Source: Providencia hangzhouensis (GTDB lineage Bacteria > Pseudomonadota > Gammaproteobacteria > Enterobacterales > Enterobacteriaceae). From it: a stretch of 64,000 bases of DNA. How positions within the stretch are numbered: position 1 is the first letter of the stretch; each line of letters starts with the position of its first letter. Of this stretch, positions 1-8,948 are shown in pieces. The stretch covers positions 2,356,001 to 2,420,000 of the forward strand of contig NZ_CP135052.1 of NCBI RefSeq assembly GCF_029193595.2, in the 5' to 3' direction. The notes beneath the pieces are model-generated. The model was not told where the DNA came from and searched no databases. It saw only the letters and a program-made list of their open reading frames with translations. A program made the position numbers and the translations under genes.

Positions 1-487
1 CACGTAAACCAAGTGAAAACTGTTTAACAAAAGCCTTGGTTGCACCGTAAACATTGCCACCTTTGTAAGGCCAGCTCGCCGCCGTAGAGCCAATATTAAT
101 AATATGACCGTGATTGTTGGCAACCATGCCTTGCAATACTTCGTAGGTCATATTGACTAAACCTTTGGTATTCGTATTAATCATAACGTCCCAATCATCA
201 GGATTGGCGTCAAATGCAGGTTCTAAACCTAATGCTAAACCTGCATTATTTACTAAAACATCGATTTTTTTGAGATGTGCAGGTAAATTTGCAATCGAAT
301 CATGGATTGCTTTTCTATCTTGGATATCTAAAGTTAACGGATAAAATTTATCACCTAACTCTTTATGGAGGGCTTCTAAACGCTCTGTTCTACGTCCTGT
401 ACCAATAACAGTGTAATTATGTTTGATAAATCGACGGGCAATTGATTCACCAAAACCAGAAGAAGCACCCGTTACTAAAATAATCAT
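1..487 (-). CDS. ydfG: NADP-dependent 3-hydroxy acid dehydrogenase / malonic semialdehyde reductase YdfG (3' end off the window)
   Basis: Short-chain dehydrogenase of the classical type. YdfG oxidises L-serine and other 3-hydroxy acids and reduces malonic semialdehyde with NADP(H) in the cytoplasm. Reading leftward from the ATG at 487, the protein opens MIILVTGASSGFGES, which holds the TGxxxGxG nucleotide-binding motif. It continues with the structural NNAG motif, the catalytic Ser region (INIGS) and the YxxxK active site (YGATK) just before the window edge. About 162 of an expected 248 residues are visible and match E. coli YdfG nearly residue for residue. The C-terminal third lies outside. 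The upstream 180 bases are noncoding. Confidence 0.92.
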   Translation of the reverse strand, partial: MIILVTGASSGFGESIARRFIKHNYTVIGTGRRTERLEALHKELGDKFYPLTLDIQDRKAIHDSIANLPAHLKKIDVLVNNAGLALGLEPAFDANPDDWDVMINTNTKGLVNMTYEVLQGMVANNHGHIINIGSTAASWPYKGGNVYGATKAFVKQFSLGLR

Positions 488-663
488 TGAAAACCTCATA
501 GTTGTTATTGTCGTGTTAGCGTGATTTCATTTTAACGCTATCTATTGGGAACCACAAATTTAGAGCCTAAACAAGCCAACACGATTACCAGCCAAAACAC
601 TGGATTTCTTTATTTCACACTTTGATTCGCATAATGCATATTATGTTAAATAGAATATAGTGA

Positions 664-855
664 CTCAATAATGCCATAACATGGCTTACTCCAAGGGTCG
701 TAAAGCTTCTTCAAACCAACCTACCTGATATTCAATTAGACAAAATTCGTACGGGTGATTTACCTCTATTAGAGAAAGAAATTAAAGAACATATCCGTAA
801 TCAGAATAAAAAAGTTAATTTCAATCTAGCCGTCAATAAAAAAAGAGAACAATAG
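664..855 (+). pseudogene. Open fragment without a start codon, possible gene remnant
   Basis: This lies inside the 398-base stretch between ydfG and the next gene (488-885), which otherwise holds only AT-rich sequence. The frame is open for 63 codons after a TGA at 661-663, has no ATG, GTG or TTG with a ribosome site, and ends at the TAG at 853-855. The last 45 or so residues are protein-like: charged and amphipathic, with LPLLEKEIKEHIRNQNKK in the middle. They could be the C-terminal end of a lost gene. A short ATG frame at 681 overlaps in another phase and stops at once. I do not recognise the family. Confidence 0.25.
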
Positions 856-885
856 AGCCACCAGCAATAACAGTCGACGACTTTT

Positions 886-1419
886 TTAAGGTCGTTTCAT
901 AATTTTGATTGAGCGAGTTTTTTGGCTATATCCTAGCGTATTGTGCGAACCGCCCATCTCTGTATGGTATTTGCCAGTATAATTATCGCCTTCGTAAAAA
1001 CGGACAATCCAGCCGTCAGGGATAGTATAAGAGGCTATTTTATCTGAGAAATGGTGACGGGAAAGATACGGAATATCGTCAAATACTTCAATATAATCGC
1101 CCTTTTGCCACGATTTAGCGTAAACAATTAGGCTTTCTTCAATATATTGATCACCAAACGATAATTTACTGGTGCTGCATTTCGCATCTTGAGCTTTACA
1201 GAAAATACTGCCTTGCCCTTGCCCTAATTCACAGCGTCGAGAGGTTTTGTGTCGCGCTGTTTGCTCAGACATTGCAGCTTCTGCATAGAAGTTAGAAAAA
1301 GGAGATAAAGCGCAAACATGCACAACAACAGAATCATTACGGGATGGTTTCCCATGATAATTAGATTTTGCGACAATAAAACTACTGAATAACAATAATA
1401 ATAACGCAATCTTTTTCAT
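886..1419 (-). CDS. Secreted protein with a beta/gamma-crystallin-like C-terminal half
   Basis: The first 18 or so residues (MKKIALLLLLFSSFIVAKS) form a Sec signal peptide with a short n-region and a leucine-rich core. The mature part has four cysteines in the first half, so disulfides in the periplasm are possible. Residues about 100-175 contain two crystallin-like strands: an IEVFDD segment, and then WIVRFYEGDNYTGKYHT followed by a closing RSIKIM strand. This Y/F-x-x-x-x-F/Y-x-G pattern is typical of beta/gamma-crystallin Greek-key motifs, which often bind calcium. The family assignment is by eye. The function is unknown. The gene stands alone, followed by no operon partner. Confidence 0.75.
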   Translation of the reverse strand: MKKIALLLLLFSSFIVAKSNYHGKPSRNDSVVVHVCALSPFSNFYAEAAMSEQTARHKTSRRCELGQGQGSIFCKAQDAKCSTSKLSFGDQYIEESLIVYAKSWQKGDYIEVFDDIPYLSRHHFSDKIASYTIPDGWIVRFYEGDNYTGKYHTEMGGSHNTLGYSQKTRSIKIMKRP

Positions 1420-1501
1420 TTTTGAGGTCTTTTAATGATTTGAATGGCGTAAAATTACAATTACTTAATGCAAATCACTAGCGGAACACTCTGATTAAAA
1501 A

Positions 1502-1765
1502 TTAGCGATACCCTCTTTTATGATTTTGAGAAGACCAACTGTAACTTGCATCGCTGGGAACTAACTTATCTTTTTTCTTTTCTGCCCGTAATTTTTTCGC
1601 TTGCTTTTCGACTTCTTGAGATATTTCGGTAATGATTTGTTTCCTTACTTTGCTCTGCTCGGAATTTGTTAATTCACGGCCAAGTTTTTTCCTTTCTTGA
1701 GCAAGCCTTGTACGCACTTGGATTTTTTGAGTTTCGGTCATTTCTTGAATCGTTAACATCTTCAT
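1502..1765 (-). CDS. yjbD: DUF3811 family protein YjbD
   Basis: This 87-residue, highly charged, mostly helical protein matches the small enterobacterial family DUF3811 (E. coli YjbD, about 90 residues). The shared landmarks are an EMTE start, a central LTNSE motif, a lysine/glutamate-rich helix, and the aromatic SWS motif followed by an arginine-rich end (here SYSWSS, then RGYR). The function is unknown in E. coli. There is no signal peptide or membrane segment. It is monocistronic and divergent from mnmH across a 156-base spacer. The start could be Met1 or Met3; I kept Met1. Confidence 0.85.
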   Translation of the reverse strand: MKMLTIQEMTETQKIQVRTRLAQERKKLGRELTNSEQSKVRKQIITEISQEVEKQAKKLRAEKKKDKLVPSDASYSWSSQNHKRGYR

Positions 1766-1921
1766 TGTATTACCCCTTACTCATATTAAAATACCTAACA
1801 ACAATATATCATTATTAGGCAATAAAACACTAACCATTGTTTTAAGCCTAACATTAATGCCAAGCAATAGGATTAAGAGTATAGTAATCTCATTGCAACT
1901 TTAAAGAATCTCGCTGTTATT

Positions 1922-3013
1922 ATGGAATTAACCTCGTCTTCGCAAAATATTCGCCAAATCTTAACTACTGACACACCACTCATCGATGTCAGAGCTCCTA
2001 TCGAATTTCAACAAGGGTCGATGCCTAATGCGATTAACCTTCCGTTGATGAATGATGATGAACGTGCTGCCGTTGGTACATGCTATAAACAACAAGGTTC
2101 TACTAAAGCCGTTGAGTTAGGCCACCAACTTGTCAGTGGTGATATTAAAATTGCGCGGATCACAGCGTGGAAAGAAGCCTGCCAACAAAATACCCATGGT
2201 TATATTTGCTGTGCGCGTGGTGGAATGCGCTCCCATATCGTGCAATCGTGGCTAAAAGAGGTGGGAATTGAATACCCTCTTATTAACGGTGGTTATAAAG
2301 CATTGCGACAAACTGCAATTGATGCCGTCAATGAGCTGGTTCAGCGGCCTATCGTTTTAGTGGGCGGCTGTACCGGTAATGGTAAAACCACTTTAGTCCA
2401 TCAACTCGCGAACGGAATTGATTTAGAAGGTCTCGCACATCACCGAGGTTCTTCTTTTGGCCGTACATTACAACAACAACACTCCCAAGCCACGTTTGAA
2501 AATTACTTAGCGGTCACTTTATTGAAGAAAGCCCAATACTGTCAACATTGGGTACTGGAAGATGAGGGACGTGCCATTGGTGCAAATAGCCTACCTCTTG
2601 AACTACGCACACAAATGGAAAAAGCGCCAATCGCTATTATTGAAGACCCCTTTGAGCTACGTCTTGAGCGTTTAAAATATGAATATTTTGATCGTATGAC
2701 GCAAGATTTTTTAGCAACTTTTGGTTTTGAGCGAGGCTGGCAGGAATATAGTGACTATCTGCACCATGGCCTATTAGCCATTCGCAAACGTTTAGGCTCA
2801 CAGCGGACAATCGAATTAACCCATTTACTTGATCTTGCTTTAGCAGACCAAAAAACAACCGGTGATACCCAAACACATTTTTCGTGGTTAATTCCATTGT
2901 TGAATGAATACTATGACCCAATGTATTGCTATCAATTAAGTAAAAAGCAGCATCGCATCATTTTCCGTGGTAATTATAAAGAAGTTGAACATTGGCTAAC
3001 TGATCAACAATGA
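1922..3013 (+). CDS. mnmH: tRNA 2-selenouridine synthase MnmH (SelU)
   Basis: MnmH converts the 2-thiouridine at the wobble position of tRNA-Lys, -Glu and -Gln to 2-selenouridine through a geranylated intermediate, using selenophosphate. Residues 1-130 form a rhodanese domain with the active-site CCARGGMRS loop (catalytic Cys97). Residues 140-363 form a P-loop domain with Walker [10 protein letters not shown] at 148-156. The 363-residue length and near-continuous similarity to E. coli YbbB make the call firm. The Walker A carries Asn where I recall Cys in E. coli, a harmless-looking change. No good ribosome site precedes the ATG. selD is not in the window. A terminator hairpin follows at 3032. 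Confidence 0.97.
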   Translation: MELTSSSQNIRQILTTDTPLIDVRAPIEFQQGSMPNAINLPLMNDDERAAVGTCYKQQGSTKAVELGHQLVSGDIKIARITAWKEACQQNTHGYICCARGGMRSHIVQSWLKEVGIEYPLINGGYKALRQTAIDAVNELVQRPIVLVGGCTGNGKTTLVHQLANGIDLEGLAHHRGSSFGRTLQQQHSQATFENYLAVTLLKKAQYCQHWVLEDEGRAIGANSLPLELRTQMEKAPIAIIEDPFELRLERLKYEYFDRMTQDFLATFGFERGWQEYSDYLHHGLLAIRKRLGSQRTIELTHLLDLALADQKTTGDTQTHFSWLIPLLNEYYDPMYCYQLSKKQHRIIFRGNYKEVEHWLTDQQ

Positions 3014-3031
3014 TGCATTTTCTTTCACCAC

Positions 3032-3065
3032 AAATAGCCTCATCGTATGGAGTCTGAGGCTATTT
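3032..3065 (+). terminator. Terminator hairpin after mnmH
   Basis: Two 11-base arms, AAATAGCCTCA at 3032-3042 and TGAGGCTATTT at 3055-3065, are perfectly complementary around a 12-base loop and run into TTATAT. The hairpin sits 18 bases past the mnmH stop. The opposing LysE gene ends 34 bases further on, so it may serve both directions. Confidence 0.75.
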
Positions 3066-3098
3066 TATATCGTAATGGCTTGAACATGATCATAAAAC

Positions 3099-3752
3099 CT
3101 AGAATGGTGATTTTTTTACTACCAGCTCGCTAACCCCTTGGTAAATCAACCTTGTAGCCAATCCTCCAAGAATTAGCCCGACGCCTTTGCCGACAACTTT
3201 ATGAACGCGTGAATAAGTTCTACGCACAGAGGTTAAAGAGAATGTTTGGCATAAAATTATCCGCCAAATTAGTGATGCAACAACAATTCCCATCCAAATA
3301 ACTAACTTAGTCCATAATGGTGTTGATGGGGAAATAGTCGTTGAAAAAATACTCATAAAAAATAAAACGGTTTGTGGGTTTGATAAATCAGAAATCAAAC
3401 CCCGCCTAAAGTAGACACCTGATGGAAAACTTTCCATGGTATTTTCGGTGGACAGATTGAGTTGTGTTTTGTTATTGAAAACACTCACTGCGTAATAAAG
3501 TAAATATAAACCACCCAGAATCTTAATGAGTGAGAATAATGAGCCGAATTCCGCCATTAATGTGACCAAACCAAATAAACCGAGACCTGAATAAATGGCA
3601 TTGCCTAATACCACGCCATAGCCACAGGTTAACCCCGCTTTTTTACCTGAGCTTAATGTGGTTTGCACCACAATAAACAAATTTGCCCCAGGATTAAAAA
3701 AGGTCAGTATAAATAAGAATAGCGTGATGATAATGCTGTGTAATGGATCCAT
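3099..3752 (-). CDS. LysE/RhtB family amino-acid exporter
   Basis: This 217-residue inner-membrane protein has about six hydrophobic segments and the LysE-family layout. The opening helix carries the FNPGANLFIVV variant of the family's P-G-P motif, a second helix block follows around 40-95, and the conserved SDLSNPQTVLFF loop lies near 120-132. The family exports amino acids such as lysine, homoserine, threonine or leucine by proton exchange. The substrate cannot be read from sequence. The usual PGPN is FNPGAN here, one residue different from the two LysE proteins at 55.8 and 57.3 kb. The gene is monocistronic and tail-to-tail with mnmH. Confidence 0.9.
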   Translation of the reverse strand: MDPLHSIIITLFLFILTFFNPGANLFIVVQTTLSSGKKAGLTCGYGVVLGNAIYSGLGLFGLVTLMAEFGSLFSLIKILGGLYLLYYAVSVFNNKTQLNLSTENTMESFPSGVYFRRGLISDLSNPQTVLFFMSIFSTTISPSTPLWTKLVIWMGIVVASLIWRIILCQTFSLTSVRRTYSRVHKVVGKGVGLILGGLATRLIYQGVSELVVKKSPF

Positions 3753-3820
3753 TATTTTTCTTCAAAAATTTAAGGTTAACCATTATAGTCACGGCATAGA
3801 GAGTAATTCTGTTTTACTAT

Positions 3821-3853
3821 GCACATTTTCTGAGCTTAAATCAGAAAATGTGC
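3821..3853 (-). terminator. Strong stem-loop behind yaiI
   Basis: A perfect 13-bp stem (GCACATTTTCTGA at 3821-3833 against 3841-3853) with a 7-base loop begins 5 bases past the yaiI stop codon and lies 68 bases upstream of the LysE start. Its position indicates a terminator or 3'-end stabiliser for yaiI. A run of U after the stem is missing, so efficient intrinsic termination is uncertain. Confidence 0.55.
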
Positions 3854-3857
3854 TGGC

Positions 3858-4322
3858 TTATGATGACGCTAATGATTTTTTACGTTGCAACAACCATTTA
3901 TCTAATTCATTAGCAAATTGCTGCCTGTCTTTCTGGTTTAAACTTGCAGGCCCCCCAGTTTGGATGCCACTGGCTCTCATGGTATCCATAAAATCACGAA
4001 TATTAAGGCGCTCACGAATGGTAGCTTCGCTATAGCGTTCTCCTCGAGGGTTTAATGCATTCGCGCCCTTTTCTATAACCTCTGCGGCCAATGGGATATC
4101 TGCGGTGATCACTAAATCATCTTTTTGGGCTCGCAACACAATTTCATTGTCAGCTACATCAAACCCTGCAGGTACCTGTAAGGTTTTTAAAAAAAGTGAC
4201 GGAGGTACCGTTAAACGCTGGTTTGCAACAAATGTTATTTGCACTTTTTCTCTATCTGCTGCACGGTATAAAACCTCTTTAATTACTTTTGGACATGCAT
4301 CCGCATCTACCCAAATTATCAT
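3858..4322 (-). CDS. yaiI: UPF0178 / DUF188 family protein YaiI
   Basis: This 154-residue protein opens [16 protein letters not shown], the diagnostic acidic motif of the UPF0178 (YaiI/YqxD) family. Later come the [17 protein letters not shown] motif and NPRGERY, both typical. The pattern of conserved aspartates resembles PIN-like metal-dependent nucleases, but no activity is established. Cytoplasmic, with no signal peptide. It is followed closely by the stem-loop at 3821. The next gene upstream, a GNAT at 4401-4892, is separated by 78 bases, so co-transcription is possible. Confidence 0.93.
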   Translation of the reverse strand: MIIWVDADACPKVIKEVLYRAADREKVQITFVANQRLTVPPSLFLKTLQVPAGFDVADNEIVLRAQKDDLVITADIPLAAEVIEKGANALNPRGERYSEATIRERLNIRDFMDTMRASGIQTGGPASLNQKDRQQFANELDKWLLQRKKSLASS

Positions 4323-4400
4323 TATGATTTCCCAAATAGTGATTATATATAATGAGATATGATACCAGACAACAAAATCACAGGCTTAAGAAAATACATT

Positions 4401-4892
4401 TTACAATTTCATCACCATTTCATGCCACGTCATTCCACCATGATCGGATTCTGACGGTTTAACATATTGGTAGCCAAAGTGCTTATACAGGTCAATATGG
4501 CGTTCTTTGCACATAAGATGAATTGTTTCTTTATTCTTCTCCTTCATGGAATTAATAAATGTTTTCATCAGTAAGGACGAATAACCTTTACCTTGATATT
4601 TGGGATGCACGACCACTGACATAATAACGACATTCGGTGCTTTTGGGTCATGTCCAATGAGCTCTTTAAATTCCTCATCAGACATCACAACCTCCCATGC
4701 ACAACCCGCATTAATAAAACCAACCACTTCTCCAGCTAATTCCATACATAAAAAACCGTCTGGATATTGTTGGATACGCGTGGCTATTTTTTCTCTTGTT
4801 GCCGCTTCATCCCCTTCATAGGATTCGACTTCAATCGCATAACAGGAGTCAACATCACCGAGTGTGGCCGCTCGAAATACTGGAGAGTACAT
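4401..4892 (-). CDS. GNAT family N-acetyltransferase
   Basis: This is a 163-residue single-domain acetyltransferase. The acetyl-CoA-binding motif A is VVHPKYQGKGYSSLLMKTF (about residues 95-113), with the R/Q-x-x-G-x-G/A signature as YQGKGY. It is preceded by a beta-4 strand, NVVIMSVVV. The N-terminal part (FRAATLGDVDSCYAIEVESYEGDEA) resembles the arylalkylamine (serotonin) N-acetyltransferase-like subgroup, whose substrates are amines. The substrate here is unknown. A TTAACCTTAAT leader and a well-placed ATG at 4892 support the start. It sits between yaiI and the MFS gene on the same strand. Confidence 0.9.
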   Translation of the reverse strand: MYSPVFRAATLGDVDSCYAIEVESYEGDEAATREKIATRIQQYPDGFLCMELAGEVVGFINAGCAWEVVMSDEEFKELIGHDPKAPNVVIMSVVVHPKYQGKGYSSLLMKTFINSMKEKNKETIHLMCKERHIDLYKHFGYQYVKPSESDHGGMTWHEMVMKL

Positions 4893-4957
4893 TAAGGTTA
4901 CCTCATTAAATTATTTTTTATGATTTTATCACTACATGGTTTATTTTTTCGTTGTTT

Positions 4958-6175
4958 TTAATGGCCATTTTCGCATTCAACTGCTACTTTTTGTTGGGTT
5001 TTATCGCGTAAGTAACTCAACCATGTTGAAATTAAAACTAAAACACCGCCAGAGATAGCAACGGCGTAGCCTGCGTAAGAGCCGTAGGTATCCACCATTT
5101 TACCCGTTAACATTGCACCAATTGCAACACCGATATTTAACCCAGCAAGTAACCAGGTCATTCCTTCTGTTAATTTATTTTGTGGAACAATTTTCTCAAC
5201 TAATGTCATCGCAATGATCATCGTCGGTGCAAAGAACAACCCGGAAATAAACACCACCACAGATAAAGAATAAACCCCTACGACCCACCACATTGGCACA
5301 ATAGAAAGAAACGTCATTAAGCCGCTGAGGAAGAGTAAGCGTGGCAAAGGTGTGTTAAAGGTTAACCCTCCAAATACGATCCCCATTGCACATGAACCGA
5401 CTGCATAGGCCGATAACACTAAACTGGCCATCGCCGGTTGCTGTTGTAATTGAGCCAAAGTGACACTCAAGATATCCACACTGCCAACAATCACACCTAA
5501 AGCAATCATCAAAACAATCAATAACTGCAATCCAACCATTGAAATAATTGATTTATTCGGGATTACAAGATAATCAGATACAACTACTTTAGGTTCAGTG
5601 CTGCGTTGTGAAATAAACAAAGCCATCCCCACAGCGAGTAGAATCGCTGCAACCAGTAAACCCGCTTGAGGAAATAAAGCAACACTGATCCCGACAGATA
5701 ACGGTGGGCCAACAATAAACGTAGCATCATCAAATACGGTTTCTAATGAATACGCCGTTTGTAATACGGGCTGATCTTTATACTGTGCTGTCCACCTTGC
5801 CCTTACCATGGCAGACATACTTGGCATTGCTCCCGTTAACAGTGCCCCGATAAATAAGCCGATATCGGGTAATGATAACCACGTAGTGATGATGATAATA
5901 AAAACACCGAGTACACTGACAGCAGTTACCACCGGCAAGACGCGAAATTGACCAAATTTATCCACTAAGCGGGAGACTTGCGGAGATAGCAACGCATAAG
6001 TTAATACAAAGGTGGCAGAAACAAGCCCTGCCAAGGTATAGCTCCCTTTCAATTGTGCTAACAGGGTAATGATCCCGATCCCCATCATTGGTAACGCTAA
6101 ACGTGCCAATAACCCTGCTATCACAAAGTGCTGGTTTTCTTTTGCCTGAAATAACTGCTGATAGCGACCTATCAT
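4958..6175 (-). CDS. MFS transporter, probable drug efflux protein
   Basis: This 405-residue major facilitator has about 12 hydrophobic helices and a conserved loop 2-3 acidic/basic motif (SRLVDKFGQFR, residues about 68-78). It ends in a short charged tail. Genes of this type that diverge from a TetR repressor usually export drugs or toxic metabolites by proton antiport. The ribosome site GGAG lies 5 bases before the ATG at 6175. Expression is probably repressed by the TetR protein at 6287, through the 13-bp dyad at 6197-6225 that overlaps a TATAAT box reading leftward. The substrate is unknown. Confidence 0.92.
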   Translation of the reverse strand: MIGRYQQLFQAKENQHFVIAGLLARLALPMMGIGIITLLAQLKGSYTLAGLVSATFVLTYALLSPQVSRLVDKFGQFRVLPVVTAVSVLGVFIIIITTWLSLPDIGLFIGALLTGAMPSMSAMVRARWTAQYKDQPVLQTAYSLETVFDDATFIVGPPLSVGISVALFPQAGLLVAAILLAVGMALFISQRSTEPKVVVSDYLVIPNKSIISMVGLQLLIVLMIALGVIVGSVDILSVTLAQLQQQPAMASLVLSAYAVGSCAMGIVFGGLTFNTPLPRLLFLSGLMTFLSIVPMWWVVGVYSLSVVVFISGLFFAPTMIIAMTLVEKIVPQNKLTEGMTWLLAGLNIGVAIGAMLTGKMVDTYGSYAGYAVAISGGVLVLISTWLSYLRDKTQQKVAVECENGH

Positions 6176-6196
6176 ATGAACTCCAAAATGAAATTT

Positions 6197-6225
6197 AATT
6201 ATACATACGATACGTATGTATAATT
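6197..6225. promoter_or_regulatory. Perfect 13-bp inverted repeat, probable TetR operator
   Basis: AATTATACATACG at 6197-6209 and its exact complement CGTATGTATAATT at 6213-6225 flank the 3-base centre ATA. Each arm contains a TATAAT hexamer, one facing the MFS gene (6198-6203) and one facing the TetR gene (6219-6224). A dimer bound here would cover both promoters. A further half-site (ATGTATGTAA) lies at 6268-6277, just before the tetR ribosome site. Confidence 0.7.
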
Positions 6226-6286
6226 ATGATATAATCATACACATTGAATGTAAATAATTATACGCCATGTATGTAAGAGGTTTTTA

Positions 6287-6874
6287 ATGGCAAGAAGAAC
6301 ACAAGCGCAAATGGCGGAAACACGTGCAAATTTGCTAACTACAGCACGAGAGCACTTTAGCCGACTCGGCTATGCAGAAACTTCAATGGATGAAATTGCA
6401 GCAAGCGTTAATCTCACACGCGGTGCCCTTTACCACCACTTTGGCGACAAACAAGGCTTATTTACTGCCGTTGTTGAGCAAATCGACTCACAAATGAACG
6501 CACGGTTACAAGGAATTACTCGCCATACTGAAGACTTATGGAACAGTTTCTGTCAACGCTGTCATGCTTACTTAGAAATGGCATTAGAGCCCGAATACCA
6601 ACAAATTATTTTGCGTGACGCGAAAGCTGTATTAGGCAATTTTTTAGCTAAATCAAACTTACAGTGTACCGAACAGATTGAACGCTTACTTTATGAGCTT
6701 GCCAAAAAAGGCATTATTAAAGATATTGATACCCATGCATTGGCTTTTTTAATTAATGGCGGTCTCGCTGAAGCAGCATATTGGATTTCACAAAGTGATA
6801 GTCAACAGCGATTAAAGAAAAGTATCGCTGCCATCGATATCATGTTATCAGGGTTGTTACTCACAAAAGGCTAA
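6287..6874 (+). CDS. TetR/AcrR family transcriptional repressor
   Basis: This is a 195-residue one-component regulator. Residues about 10-57 form the TetR helix-turn-helix. The MDEIAASVNLTRGALYHHF stretch contains the recognition helix with the typical YHHF end. The rest is a helical ligand-binding and dimerisation domain of family length, which I cannot match to a ligand. It is transcribed away from the MFS exporter at 4958-6175, with a perfect dyad between them. The normal arrangement is a repressor released by the substrate of the pump. Its last four bases overlap the end of the convergent DUF4184 gene. Confidence 0.95.
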   Translation: MARRTQAQMAETRANLLTTAREHFSRLGYAETSMDEIAASVNLTRGALYHHFGDKQGLFTAVVEQIDSQMNARLQGITRHTEDLWNSFCQRCHAYLEMALEPEYQQIILRDAKAVLGNFLAKSNLQCTEQIERLLYELAKKGIIKDIDTHALAFLINGGLAEAAYWISQSDSQQRLKKSIAAIDIMLSGLLLTKG

Positions 6875-7626
6875 CTTTGCGTGGCCTTTCGCTGGCGCTG
6901 ATATTTTATCAGTGCAAACAATATACTTGCTGTAAAAAAAACAGGAACTAGTAGTGTTAGTTCTAAATATACAAAGCGATTGAAACTAAATACATCCCCT
7001 TTCATGTCTAATTTATAGGCAAATGGTAAGGAAATACATCCTGAAACAATGGCAATCTTGAGTAATGCCATTAACTTTTTCGCATACTCTTGCTGCTGAA
7101 TTGCAGATTGCCGACGGTAGTACTGCGTGTATTTTATCAACAAGTACAACGCTCCCAATAAAGAGCCAAGGTGTTGCAGTAATTTATAAATAGCAATTTC
7201 TTGGCTATCCGTCATGTTAAATACGACAAGCTGCAAAAACTCAGCGTGCCGAACAAAAGCCCCTGACTGATGAGTAAAAGCATCCCAGATAATATGGCTT
7301 GCCGCACCGATATAAAAGGAAAGCACGACAATACAAAATTGTCGAAATGAACCTACACTCCTGTTTTTCAAGGGAAATGGCACAGCATAGTGGAGATAAA
7401 AAACACTTTTTTGTACAAAAATAGTGATGAGTAAACATAATGGTAAGCCAGTATATAACCAGCCTATCAAGTCATGAGCCGTAGTGGCTGCCGAGTACCA
7501 CATCATTGAATAAAATAGATCTGGGCTTAGGCTACCTAAAATTAAGGCAGGTAAGCTTAAAAAATGCCCAAATCGACTTTGTTTTATCGGAAAAACGACT
7601 GCAGGATGGGAAAAAGTCCAAGGCAT
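6871..7626 (-). CDS. DUF4184 family integral membrane protein
   Basis: This is a 251-residue protein with about six hydrophobic segments. The opening MPWTFSHPAVVFPI and the following LGSLSPDLFY are the hallmark of the DUF4184 family, where a histidine and an acidic SPD motif recur. A later HIIWDAFTH motif adds two more histidines and an aspartate. The pattern of conserved His/Asp at membrane edges recalls YdjM-type metal-dependent hydrolases, but no function is known. It ends convergently with tetR, overlapping by four bases. Confidence 0.85.
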   Translation of the reverse strand: MPWTFSHPAVVFPIKQSRFGHFLSLPALILGSLSPDLFYSMMWYSAATTAHDLIGWLYTGLPLCLLITIFVQKSVFYLHYAVPFPLKNRSVGSFRQFCIVVLSFYIGAASHIIWDAFTHQSGAFVRHAEFLQLVVFNMTDSQEIAIYKLLQHLGSLLGALYLLIKYTQYYRRQSAIQQQEYAKKLMALLKIAIVSGCISLPFAYKLDMKGDVFSFNRFVYLELTLLVPVFFTASILFALIKYQRQRKATQS

Positions 7627-7728
7627 GGTAAATTGCTCATTAACGTCATCAATAAGCCACTATCATGATAAATAAAACCCAATAAATATAGGCGAAATAT
7701 CGGAAATATTTACTGGGATGATAATTAC

Positions 7729-8754
7729 CTAAAGTAAAGCTTGGAAAGTCTGCTTTAATTTGTCTACATCTTGCTGAGTTGTTGACCACGAGGTACAAAA
7801 ACGAATACACGTGGTTTCCGGTGTCGGCTTACAAATTAAGCTTAACTGATAGTGTGTTAATAATTTATTCGCCAGTGCATTTGGGAAAATAACGAAAACT
7901 TGGTTTGACTCTACGGGCGCAAGAAATTGGAATCCCTTTTCAGCAAAAAATGAAGCGAGTTGTGATGCCATCTCATTAAGATGACTTCCCAATTTAAAAT
8001 ACAAATCATCATTAAACAGTGGTTCGAACTGGGCGGCGAGCAGCCAACCTTTTGCTTGTAGCCCACCTTTTTGCTTAATACTAAAACGGAAATCTGATTG
8101 CAATGCAGGGTTTACAAGCACCAAAATCTCCCCAGTTAATGCACCTATTTTCGTTCCACCGATGTAAAAAATATCGGTCAACTTCGCGACATCTTCAATG
8201 GTTAAATCACTATATTTCGACATTAAACCAGAAGACAAGCGAGCACCATCCATAAATAACAGTAAGTTATGAGCGTCACAAACCTCGCGTAGCGCAACTA
8301 ACTCTTGTTTACGGTAAACAGTGCCAATTTCGGTTGAATTACTGATATAAACAAGCTTAGGCTGGACAGTATGTTCATCATTATGTTCAGACAGCACCTT
8401 GATGATATGCTCTGGTGCGAGTTTTCCTGATGGTGAGTCAACAGTAATAACTTTATGTCCTGTCGCTTCAATTGCCCCCGTTTCATGAACGGCGATATGC
8501 CCACTATCTACGGTGATAACCGCTTGGTAAGGTCGTAAAACGTGGGAAATCGTTGTCAGATTAGTAATTGTACCGCCATTAAAGAAATGAATATCAGCAC
8601 TAGGTTGGCTAATTCTTAATCTAATTTGAGCCGCGACCCTGCTACAAACCTCATCAGTGCCATAACCTTTGAAACGTTTCCCTGATAAATCATTTAAAGT
8701 CTGCATAACTGCAGGGTGAGCTATTTCATTATAATCATTTAAAAAGCTATACAT
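7729..8754 (-). CDS. Threonine aldolase family PLP enzyme (beta-eliminating lyase)
   Basis: This 341-residue fold-type I PLP enzyme of the threonine aldolase/phenylserine aldolase family cleaves beta-hydroxy amino acids to glycine and an aldehyde. The PLP lysine is Lys202 in YIGGTKIGAL. The phosphate-binding glycine turn is FFNGGTITN (about 57-65). The Asp of FMDGARL (about 167-173) pairs with the pyridine nitrogen. It resembles the low-specificity phenylserine-type branch more than canonical E. coli LtaE, so I give no symbol. It is monocistronic, with 194 AT-rich noncoding bases upstream. Confidence 0.9.
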   Translation of the reverse strand: MYSFLNDYNEIAHPAVMQTLNDLSGKRFKGYGTDEVCSRVAAQIRLRISQPSADIHFFNGGTITNLTTISHVLRPYQAVITVDSGHIAVHETGAIEATGHKVITVDSPSGKLAPEHIIKVLSEHNDEHTVQPKLVYISNSTEIGTVYRKQELVALREVCDAHNLLLFMDGARLSSGLMSKYSDLTIEDVAKLTDIFYIGGTKIGALTGEILVLVNPALQSDFRFSIKQKGGLQAKGWLLAAQFEPLFNDDLYFKLGSHLNEMASQLASFFAEKGFQFLAPVESNQVFVIFPNALANKLLTHYQLSLICKPTPETTCIRFCTSWSTTQQDVDKLKQTFQALL

Positions 8755-8948
8755 TCACTTACCTACCAATACCTAGTTATATTAATTTATAACCATCATT
8801 TATAGGTGCATCTAATTTATTATTCAATGATATTTTTTCTATATAAATACTAAATTTAACGATTAGTATTATTTAATCTACTGAGATGAAATATTAAGTC
8901 ATTCATGGTCTATTTAATTGATAAATTGGAATATTGTAAAAGGCGAAT

